From contig JAKABC010000055.1 of NCBI GenBank assembly GCA_021802025.1, positions 1 to 9,571 on the forward strand: 9,571 nt of DNA. The letters are read 5' to 3'. A program made the translations under genes and the position numbers. This DNA is from Actinomycetes bacterium (lineage in GTDB: Bacteria; Actinomycetota; Acidimicrobiia; Acidimicrobiales; RAAP-2). The notes beneath the pieces are model-generated. The model was not told where the DNA came from and made no database searches. It saw only the letters and a program-made list of their open reading frames with translations. Positions 1 through 5,813 of this stretch are shown one piece after another. Positions within the stretch are counted from its first letter, which is position 1, and every line of letters starts with the position of its first letter.

Positions 1-633
1 GCCCGGGCGACCAAGGCCGAGCCGACGACCGTGGTCGAGCCCCCCGCCCGGACCCGCTCCGCCGCCAAGGCGGGACCCCTCGCCAAGGCCGCACCGGTCA
101 CCAAGGCGAAGAAGGCCGCCGCGGTCCTGGCTCCACCCGAGCCCCCGGCCAAGCGCGCCGCGAAGAAGGCGACCGCGAAGGCTCCGGTCCCCGTGGCCAA
201 GGCCCCGGCCAAGCGCGCCGCCAAAGCGACTCCATCCGCGGCGCCCCGACCCGCGCCGACGCCCTCGCCGACGACCAAGCGCGCCGCGAAGAGGGTCGCC
301 CCGGCGCCCCCCGAGCCGACCCCCGAGCCGGCCGTGGCGCTGCGGCGCGGTCGTCACCCGGTGAACCCCGAGCCGGAGTTCACCCGCTTCCTCGCCGCCC
401 ACCGAATCGGCGGGCGACTCACCGGCGAGGTCGTCACCTTTACCTCCCACGGCGCGGTCGTCACGGTGGAGGTGCGCGGCGGTGGCCGCGTCGAGTGCTA
501 CGCGCCGACGGCGTCGCTCGGCTCGCCGCCCCCGGCGCGGGCCCGCGACGTCTTGAGTCGGGGGGAACGACGGGGCTTCCGGTTGGTGGCGGTCGACCCC
601 GAGCGACGGATCGCGGAGCTGGCCCTGGCGTGA
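1..633 (+). CDS. Lys/Ala/Pro-rich protein with C-terminal S1-like domain (5' end outside window)
   Basis: The frame is open from the first base, so the start probably lies upstream; a GTG at 31 is possible but has no special support. Counting from base 1, 210 residues are visible. Residues 1 to about 112 are low complexity, rich in Ala, Pro and Lys, with three KRAAK units in histone H1-like or HU-tail-like style, which suggests a disordered nucleic-acid-binding tail. Residues about 137-210 look like an S1/OB fold: a GGRLTGEVVTFTSHGAVV strand pair, a conserved-looking CYAP segment, then a VLSRGE turn and VDPERR near the end, as in S1 domains. I infer RNA or DNA binding; the exact function is unknown. 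The gene ends inside the GTGA that starts the FabZ gene, so the two are probably cotranscribed and translationally coupled. The S1 assignment rests on pattern and not on a search. Confidence 0.75.
   Translation, partial: ARATKAEPTTVVEPPARTRSAAKAGPLAKAAPVTKAKKAAAVLAPPEPPAKRAAKKATAKAPVPVAKAPAKRAAKATPSAAPRPAPTPSPTTKRAAKRVAPAPPEPTPEPAVALRRGRHPVNPEPEFTRFLAAHRIGGRLTGEVVTFTSHGAVVTVEVRGGGRVECYAPTASLGSPPPARARDVLSRGERRGFRLVAVDPERRIAELALA
151..291 (+). repeat. KRAAK-coding repeats in the basic tail
   Basis: Three near-identical coding units start at 151, 211 and 277. Each begins aagcgcgccgc and encodes Lys-Arg-Ala-Ala-Lys, usually after Ala-Pro-rich spacers. The first two also share the preceding ccccggcc. 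They are typical of slippage-prone basic tails of actinobacterial nucleoid or RNA-binding proteins. Confidence 0.7.
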
Positions 634-1064
634 GCACCCCCTCCCTCGACCCGTTGGACTGGTTGCCGCATCGCCCGCCCTTCCTCCTGCTCGACGCGAT
701 GACCCGCATCGAGCCCGGTGTGTCGGCCGCGGGCCGCTGGACCCTGCGCGGGGACGAGTGGTTCTTCACCGGTCACTTCCCGGGGATGCCGGTGACCCCC
801 GGGGTCTTGCTCCTCGAGTCGATCGCCCAGTGCGGCGCGGTAGCGGTGCTCGCCGATCCCCGCTACGCGGGCCGACTGCCCCTCTTCGGGGGGATCGAGC
901 GGGCCCGGTTCCGCCGTCAGGTCGTCCCGGGCGACACCGTGGAGCTCGAGTGCACGATGTCGCGGCTGTCGGCGCGCGGCGGGCGGGGCGCGGGCCGGGC
1001 CAGCGTCGCGGGCGCGCTCGCCGCGGAGTGCGAGCTCCTCTTCGTGCTGGCCGATCGGCCGTGA
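630..1064 (+). CDS. fabZ: 3-hydroxyacyl-ACP dehydratase, FabZ type
   Basis: Hot-dog-fold dehydratase of type II fatty acid synthesis: it removes water from (3R)-hydroxyacyl-ACP to give trans-2-enoyl-ACP in the cytoplasm. The protein is 144 residues, the usual FabZ length. It opens with LPHRPPFLLLD (12-22), followed by GHFPGMPVTPGVLLLE with catalytic His49 and Glu63, the same numbers as in Pseudomonas FabZ. Glu rather than Asp at the second position separates it from the isomerising FabA. Later, FGGIERARFRRQVVPGD is the usual substrate-tunnel segment. The GTG at 630 is chosen because it overlaps the previous stop as GTGA, has GGAG about ten bases upstream and places the motifs at standard positions; the open frame further upstream is only antisense-like extension inside the previous gene. 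A FabZ-like hot-dog protein with another acyl substrate cannot be excluded. Confidence 0.88.
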   Translation: MSTPSLDPLDWLPHRPPFLLLDAMTRIEPGVSAAGRWTLRGDEWFFTGHFPGMPVTPGVLLLESIAQCGAVAVLADPRYAGRLPLFGGIERARFRRQVVPGDTVELECTMSRLSARGGRGAGRASVAGALAAECELLFVLADRP

Positions 1065-1816
1065 GGGTCGCCACCTGGAACGTCAACTCGCTCAACGCGC
1101 GCCTCGAACGCGTGCTCGAGTGGCTCGCGGCGAACGGGCCGGACGTGCTGCTCGTCCAAGAGACGAAGCTGCGCGACGAAGCCTTTCCGTCCTCGGCGTT
1201 CGCCGACCTCGGCTACGAGGGCGCCCACGTCGGACAGGGCCAGTGGAACGGCGTGGCCGTGGTGTCGCGGGTGGGGCTCGACGAGGTGGTCCGCGGGTTG
1301 AGCGACGGGGAGGCCCGCCTGGTCGGGGCGACGTGTGGGGGGCTGCGGGTCTACTCCTGCTACGTCCCCAACGGTCGGGCCCTCGACGACCCCCACTACG
1401 CCTACAAGCTGGCCTGGCTCGAGGAGCTGCGCGGGCTCCTCGCCGCGCGGGACCGTTCGGTCCCGGTGCTTATCGGCGGTGACTTCAACGTCGCCCCGGC
1501 CGACCGCGACGTCTGGGACCCGGGCGCGCTCGAGGGGATGACCCACGTGAGCGGCCCCGAGCGACGGGCCCTCGAGGCTCTCGAGGCGACCGGTCTGGTG
1601 GACGCGGTGCGCTGCGTGCACCCCGACGAGCCGTGCTTCACGTGGTGGGACTACCGCGGGGGCGCCTTCCACCGGGGCTGGGGGATGCGCATCGACCTCG
1701 TCTACCTCGACGCCGCCCTCGCGCCGAGGGTGCGCGCCGCCTACGTCGACCGCGACGCGCGCAAGGGGACCAAACCCTCGGACCACGCGCCGGTGGTGGT
1801 CGAACTCGACCTCTAG
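1061..1816 (+). CDS. xth: Exodeoxyribonuclease III / class II AP endonuclease
   Basis: Mg-dependent nuclease of the exonuclease III family, which cuts 5' of abasic sites in base excision repair and can trim 3' ends. It has 251 residues, against 268 in E. coli. The motif set is complete: ATWNVNSLNAR with Asn7, LLVQETKL with metal ligand Glu34 (same number as in E. coli), SCYVPNG with Tyr101, GGDFN with Asp141 and Asn143, the FTWWDYRGGAF and GWGMRIDLVYLD segments, and the C-terminal SDH with Asp241 and His242. All catalytic residues are therefore present and activity is expected. The GTG at 1061 overlaps the fabZ stop as GTGA and gives MRVATWN, the normal N-terminus. Its TAG stop overlaps the stop of the convergent gene on the other strand. 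The family call is firm; AP endonuclease versus exonuclease preference is not decided by sequence. Confidence 0.93.
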   Translation: MRVATWNVNSLNARLERVLEWLAANGPDVLLVQETKLRDEAFPSSAFADLGYEGAHVGQGQWNGVAVVSRVGLDEVVRGLSDGEARLVGATCGGLRVYSCYVPNGRALDDPHYAYKLAWLEELRGLLAARDRSVPVLIGGDFNVAPADRDVWDPGALEGMTHVSGPERRALEALEATGLVDAVRCVHPDEPCFTWWDYRGGAFHRGWGMRIDLVYLDAALAPRVRAAYVDRDARKGTKPSDHAPVVVELDL

Positions 1817-3378
1817 CGCGGCGCGAACACCGCCTCGACGAGGTGGGGTCCGGGTTCGCCGGCGGCCGCGACGAGGCGCTCGACGAGCGCCTCGGCCGTC
1901 GTCGCCCGGGTGGCCGGCACCCCGAAGCCCTGGGCGAGCGCGACGTAGTCGAGGTCGGGGCGCGACAGGTCCATCAACGACGCGCTGGCCGAGCCCTCGG
2001 CCATCGACCCGAGGCGGTGGCGCTCCCACTCGAGGATGGCGTAGCGCCGGTTCACCAGGACGACGACGGTCACGTCGAGGCCCTCGCGGGCCATCGACCA
2101 CAGCGCCGGCGCGCTGTAGCAGAAGGAGCCGTCGGCCACGAGGGCCAGCACCCGGCCCGCCGAGCCCACGGCCGCCCCCAGGGCGCAGGGCAGCCCGTAG
2201 CCCAGGGCGTGGCCGGTGAGCGTGGTGATGCGGTGGGCCGGCGACGCGCTCGTCGCCTCGAAGAGGTGCAGCCCCGAGGTGATCGACTCGTCGACGACGA
2301 CCGTCCCCTCGCTCAGCGTGGCGCCCACCGCCGCGCAGAGGGACTCGGGGGTGAGCGCCCCGGTGGGCGCCGGCGGCGGCCCCAGCGGGGCGAACCCGAC
2401 CGGGGGCGCCCCGAGACGCTCCACCAGGGCCTCGAGGGCGCCGAGGGCGTCCTCGCCGGGGGCGGCGAGGGTGGTGACCCGGGCGTCCTCGCGCACCAAC
2501 CGGCCGGCCACGCCCTCGTAGTCGAAGGGTCCGACCGGTTCGCGCGTCCCCACGAGGATGAGCTCGTCGACCTCGGCCAGCTGGGCCTGGGCGAACTCGG
2601 GGACGTAGTTGACCCGCTCGAGGGTCGTCGCGCCGGCCCCGTGGTCGACGATCGCCGGGAAGGGCTCCATGAGCAGGCGCGCTGCGCGCGCCGCCGCGAC
2701 CCGGGTCGCGAGCTCGAGTCCCCGACGGGTGAGAGCGGCCCCCCCGAGCAGCAGGGCCGTGCGTGGTCCCAACGCGCGCGCCGCGGCCTCGACGGTGGCG
2801 GTCTCGACCGGACGCGGCGCGGGCGGGGCGATCGCGGCGACCGGCTCGTCACAGGCCCGCCCGGCGGCGTCGGAGGCGACCGCGAGCACGACCGGGCGTC
2901 CCGGCGGGCCGTAGGCGGCGCGCAGGGCGTCGGCCGCGTCGGTGCCGAGCGTCGCGCCCGACAGGGCGCGCCGGTACCACCCGCCGACCGAGGCGGCCAG
3001 GCCGTCGAGGTCGCTCGCGAGCAGCGGGTCGAGCGCGCGGTGACGGTCGGGGAAGTCGCCCACGAGGGCGAGGACCGGGGAGTGGGCGCGACGCGCGTTG
3101 TGCAGGTTGCTCCAGCCGTTGGCGAGGCCGGGCCCCAGGTGCACGAGGGCGGCGCCCGCCCGGCCCGTCACGCGCGCGAAGCCGTCGGCCGCGCCGGTGG
3201 CGACCGGCTCGGCGAGGACGAGGATCGCGCGCACGCCGGGGTCGTCGTCGAGGGCCGCCACGAGGTGCATCTCGGAAGTGCCGGGATTGGCGAAGCAGGC
3301 CGCGACACCGCCGGCGCGCAGCGTCTCCCACAGTGCGTTGGCGCCCAGTCGCGTGGCGGTCTCCCCGTTCGCGCGCAC
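1813..3378 (-). CDS. Thiamine-diphosphate enzyme, acetolactate synthase / benzoylformate decarboxylase superfamily
   Basis: 521 residues with the three-domain plan of ThDP-dependent decarboxylases and carboligases. The N-terminal pyrimidine domain has FANPGTSEMHLVAAL (29-43) and LAEPVATGAADGFAR with Glu57, the residue that activates the cofactor, then VHLGPGLANGWSNL with His80. The C-terminal pyrophosphate domain has ADGS (Asp416) and Asn443 in LVNRRYAILEWE, the Mg ligands; the usual GDG...NN reads ADG...VN, keeping the ligating Asp and Asn. From memory it resembles the family often named 'acetolactate synthase large subunit' near benzoylformate decarboxylase. No regulatory small subunit or other ilv gene is nearby, so true acetolactate synthase in branched-chain synthesis is doubtful and the substrate is unknown. 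The GTG start overlaps the helicase stop by one base (TAGTG), implying cotranscription with the helicase. The stop overlaps the xth stop on the other strand. Confidence 0.85.
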   Translation of the reverse strand: MRANGETATRLGANALWETLRAGGVAACFANPGTSEMHLVAALDDDPGVRAILVLAEPVATGAADGFARVTGRAGAALVHLGPGLANGWSNLHNARRAHSPVLALVGDFPDRHRALDPLLASDLDGLAASVGGWYRRALSGATLGTDAADALRAAYGPPGRPVVLAVASDAAGRACDEPVAAIAPPAPRPVETATVEAAARALGPRTALLLGGAALTRRGLELATRVAAARAARLLMEPFPAIVDHGAGATTLERVNYVPEFAQAQLAEVDELILVGTREPVGPFDYEGVAGRLVREDARVTTLAAPGEDALGALEALVERLGAPPVGFAPLGPPPAPTGALTPESLCAAVGATLSEGTVVVDESITSGLHLFEATSASPAHRITTLTGHALGYGLPCALGAAVGSAGRVLALVADGSFCYSAPALWSMAREGLDVTVVVLVNRRYAILEWERHRLGSMAEGSASASLMDLSRPDLDYVALAQGFGVPATRATTAEALVERLVAAAGEPGPHLVEAVFAPR

Positions 3379-4991
3379 TATACCCGGGGCCCCGGGGCAG
3401 TCCCGGTCTCGTCGAGGCGGCGCACCGACTCTTCGAGCTCGGCGCGGATCGCGCGCAGGCGGGCCCGGCGCGCCTCACCCTCGAGGGGCGCCTCGCGCGC
3501 GGCGATCGCGGCGATCGCCGCCTCGACCGGCGCGAGGAACCGGCTCGGCGAGCGGTCGGGGAAGCGCGGGTCGTTGCGTCCGCGGCTCCAGGTCACGAGC
3601 AGCGACGACTCGGCCCGGCTCAGCGCGACGTAGGCGAGGCGCTGCTCCTCGTCGAGCTGCTCGGGGGTCGTCGCGCCGTAGTGGGGCAGCTGGCCCTCGG
3701 ACCAGCCGATCGCGGCGACGTGGGCGAACTCGAGTCCCTTGGCCCGATGGATCGTCGAGAGGGCCACGGCGTCGCGATCGCTCTCGTCGGGCCGGCGCGG
3801 CCCCTCGGCCATGAGGTCCGAGGCGGGGGAGTGCTCGGACCCGCGACGCTCGAAGGGCACGCCGGCCGCCTCGAGGGCGGCGCCGACGACCTCGAGCTGG
3901 GCGTTGGTGCGCGCGAGCACCGCCATCGAGCGCCACGGGCCCTGGGCGTGGTGGCGCGCGACGAGCCACGCCACGACGGCCCGGGCCTCGGCCTCGTCGG
4001 TGTCGAAGGAGCGCACGAGGGGCACCTCGCCGTCGTCCTTCGCGGGCTCGATGGCGCGCGCGCCCGGCTCGAGCAGCGTGGAGGCGACGGCGACGATGTG
4101 CGCGGTGGAGCGGTGGTTGCGGGTCAGGTCGAGCACCACCGTGTCGGGCCAGGTCTCGACGATCTCGCGCATCAGCGAGGGGCTCGCCCCGTTGAACCCG
4201 TAGATCGACTGGTTGGGGTCGCCCACGCAGAACAGGTCCGGGTCGTCGCCGGCCATCTGGCGCAGGAGGGAGAACTGCAGGGGGTTCATGTCCTGGGTCT
4301 CGTCGACGAAGAGGGCCCGGTAGCGGTGGCGGAAGGCGGCGCGCACGTCGGGCTCGTCGCGCAACAAGGCGACGGCCTCGGCCAAGAGCAGATCGAAGTC
4401 GAGGGTGCTGCGGCTCTTGCACAGCCCGACGTAGCGGTCGATGAGCTCGGCGGTGACCGCCGGCGCCAGGGGGGCCTCGCGCCGGGTTCGCCGCAGGGCC
4501 TTGGCGTAGCCGGCGCCACCGAGTCCCTGGCTGAGGGCCCAGCCGATCTCGAGCTCGACGCGCGGCAGCTGCCACTCCTCGAGGTCCACGACGCCGGCCT
4601 CGCGCGCCTGGGTGGCGAGGGCGCTCACGAGCCGCCGGCGGTGGGGCTCGAGGGCGAGGGGGCGCAGGTGGTGGTCCTCGCGGTAGCGCGAGACGAGCGA
4701 CAGGGCCGCGCGGTGGAAGGTGCCCGCGGCGACGTCGCGCACCCCGGCGCGCCAGAGCCGTCGGCGCAGCTCGTCGCCGGCCTTGCGGGTGAAGGTCATG
4801 GCCAGGACCTGGTCGGGGGCGAGGTCGCCCTCGAGCACGCGCCGCTCGATCCGCAGGGTCAAGACGTGGGTCTTGCCCGAGCCGGCCGTCGCGCGCACGA
4901 CCAGGCGCCGCGCGCTCGAGGTCACCGCCTCGCGCTGTTCCGGGGTGAGCCCGAGCAGCCTCTCGGCCCCGAAGGTCGCCGCGTCGCTCAT
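3378..4991 (-). CDS. UvrD/Rep-type SF1A DNA helicase, apparently without 2B subdomain
   Basis: ATP-driven 3'-5' DNA translocase/helicase by family. 537 residues, well below the roughly 700 of UvrD, Rep or PcrA. All core motifs are visible: Q motif LTPEQREAV (15-23), Walker A TAGSGKT (35-41), Ia MTFTRKAGDEL (65-75), II VDETQD (229-234), III GDPNQSIYGFNGA (257-269), IV LTRNHRST (289-296), V LSTIHRAKGLEF (411-422) and VI YVALSRAE. The segment between GVPFERRG (377-384) and motif V is only about 27 residues, where UvrD has its roughly 150-residue 2B subdomain. The ATG at 4991 is preferred because the Q motif follows at once; the frame stays open to 5192 but that part runs antisense to the hydrolase gene. 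On the minus strand TAGCGT (5007-5002) is a weak -10 candidate. Role in repair or replication restart is inferred from the family. Confidence 0.9.
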   Translation of the reverse strand: MSDAATFGAERLLGLTPEQREAVTSSARRLVVRATAGSGKTHVLTLRIERRVLEGDLAPDQVLAMTFTRKAGDELRRRLWRAGVRDVAAGTFHRAALSLVSRYREDHHLRPLALEPHRRRLVSALATQAREAGVVDLEEWQLPRVELEIGWALSQGLGGAGYAKALRRTRREAPLAPAVTAELIDRYVGLCKSRSTLDFDLLLAEAVALLRDEPDVRAAFRHRYRALFVDETQDMNPLQFSLLRQMAGDDPDLFCVGDPNQSIYGFNGASPSLMREIVETWPDTVVLDLTRNHRSTAHIVAVASTLLEPGARAIEPAKDDGEVPLVRSFDTDEAEARAVVAWLVARHHAQGPWRSMAVLARTNAQLEVVGAALEAAGVPFERRGSEHSPASDLMAEGPRRPDESDRDAVALSTIHRAKGLEFAHVAAIGWSEGQLPHYGATTPEQLDEEQRLAYVALSRAESSLLVTWSRGRNDPRFPDRSPSRFLAPVEAAIAAIAAREAPLEGEARRARLRAIRAELEESVRRLDETGTAPGPRV

Positions 4992-5030
4992 CGTGCCCAC
5001 GACGCTACCGGCGGACCGTGACCCCCACCC

Positions 5031-5046
5031 GAAGCGCCGAAGCGCC
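5031..5046. repeat. 8-bp tandem repeat in the divergent intergenic region
   Basis: GAAGCGCC occurs twice in direct tandem, immediately upstream of the putative -10 element of the hydrolase operon and inside the only sizeable spacer (4992-5063). It may be two half-sites of an operator or just a replication-slippage duplication. Nothing else in the window shows the same unit. Confidence 0.6.
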
Positions 5047-5051
5047 GTCAC

Positions 5052-5057
5052 TAACCT
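5052..5057 (+). promoter_or_regulatory. Putative -10 element, leaderless promoter
   Basis: TAACCT fits the actinobacterial TANNNT -10 pattern. Only six bases separate it from the GTG at 5064, so transcription would begin at or next to the start codon and give a leaderless mRNA, a common arrangement in Actinobacteria. No matching -35 is seen at 17-18 bp. No ribosome binding site is present between it and the GTG, which is consistent with leaderless translation. Confidence 0.45.
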
Positions 5058-5063
5058 GAGAGC

Positions 5064-5813
5064 GTGCTGCGCGCCCTCGGCCCCGACCTGTTCGCCGAGA
5101 CCTACGGCGAGGGGACCGTGCGCGTGGTCTGGCTCCACGGCTGGGCCCGTCGGGGTCACGACTTCGCGGCGGCGGCGAGCGAGCTGGCGCACCGGGGGGT
5201 GCGCTCGATCGCGCTCGACCTACCGGGCTTCGGGGCCTCCGCGCCGCCCGCGCGCGCCGGAGGCGCGCGCGCCTACGCCGAGCTCGTCGGACCCTCGCTC
5301 GAGACCACCCTCGAGGGGCCGGTCGTGCTGGTCGGCCACTCCTTCGGGGGCACCGTGGCCACGGTGCTGGCGGCGCGCCGCCCCGAGCTGGTGCGCGCGC
5401 TCGTCTTGACCGGGGCGCCGGTGCTGCGCACGCCCTCGGCCGTGCGCGCGCCCCGGTCGTACCGGCTGGTGCGCTGGGCGGCCCGGCGCGGTCTGGTGGA
5501 CGAGGCCCGCCTCGAGCGGGCCCGCCAGCGCCACGGCTCGACCGACTACCGGCGCGCGAGCGGGGTGATGCGCGAGGTGCTCGTGGCGTCGGTCAACGAG
5601 TCCTACGAGGACGAGCTCGCGCACCTACGCGTGCCGGTGCGCCTCGTGTGGGGCGCCCTCGACGCGGAGATCACGGTCGATGTCGCCGAGCGCGCCGCGG
5701 CGCTCGTGGGCGCGGGCGCGAGCCTGCGCGTCCTCGCCGGCGTGGGCCACCTGGTGCCGACCGAGGCCCCCGGGGCCCTGGTGGAGGTGGTGCAGGAGGC
5801 GCTCGGCTCGTGA
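5064..5813 (+). CDS. Alpha/beta-fold hydrolase
   Basis: 249 residues with a full alpha/beta-hydrolase core. VVWLHGWARRGHDF (21-34) gives the oxyanion-hole HG. The nucleophile elbow is GHSFGG with Ser93. The acid is probably Asp200 in WGALDAEIT and the base His229 in GVGHLVPTEAP. Residues about 140-185, with the GSTDYRRASGVM stretch, form a small helical cap. There is no signal peptide or membrane segment, so it is probably cytoplasmic. The substrate cannot be told from sequence; esterase, peptidase or thioesterase activity are all possible. It is the first gene of an operon with a MurF-like ligase and a D-Ala-D-Ala ligase, and its TGA lies within the GTGA that starts the MurF-like gene, so a link to cell-wall precursor metabolism is inferred. 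The GTG at 5064 is supported by the close -10 element and by the core strand starting soon after. Confidence 0.85.
   Translation: MLRALGPDLFAETYGEGTVRVVWLHGWARRGHDFAAAASELAHRGVRSIALDLPGFGASAPPARAGGARAYAELVGPSLETTLEGPVVLVGHSFGGTVATVLAARRPELVRALVLTGAPVLRTPSAVRAPRSYRLVRWAARRGLVDEARLERARQRHGSTDYRRASGVMREVLVASVNESYEDELAHLRVPVRLVWGALDAEITVDVAERAAALVGAGASLRVLAGVGHLVPTEAPGALVEVVQEALGS

Noticed and set aside
1049..1060. Perfect 12-bp palindrome GGCCGATCGGCC just before the xth GTG
   Set aside because: Such palindromes are expected several times by chance at this GC content, and it lies within the end of the fabZ coding sequence.
917..2101. Minus-strand open frame of 394 codons antisense to xth
   Set aside because: Lies over a gene with full catalytic motifs and shows only low-complexity GC-driven composition.
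1633..3633. Long plus-strand open frame of 666 codons antisense to the ThDP enzyme
   Set aside because: Shadow frame caused by high GC: composition is Arg/Gly/Ala-rich without motifs, while the minus strand encodes a complete recognisable enzyme.
2763..5021. Plus-strand open frame of 752 codons antisense to the helicase
   Set aside because: No domain pattern and the helicase on the other strand carries every SF1 motif in order.
4992..5192. N-terminal extension of the helicase by 67 codons
   Set aside because: Would run antisense into the hydrolase gene through its promoter; the extension has no motif and the ATG at 4991 gives a normal N-terminus.
5240..5275. GC-rich inverted repeat resembling a terminator hairpin
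   Set aside because: It sits in the middle of the hydrolase coding region, is imperfect and has no following T run.
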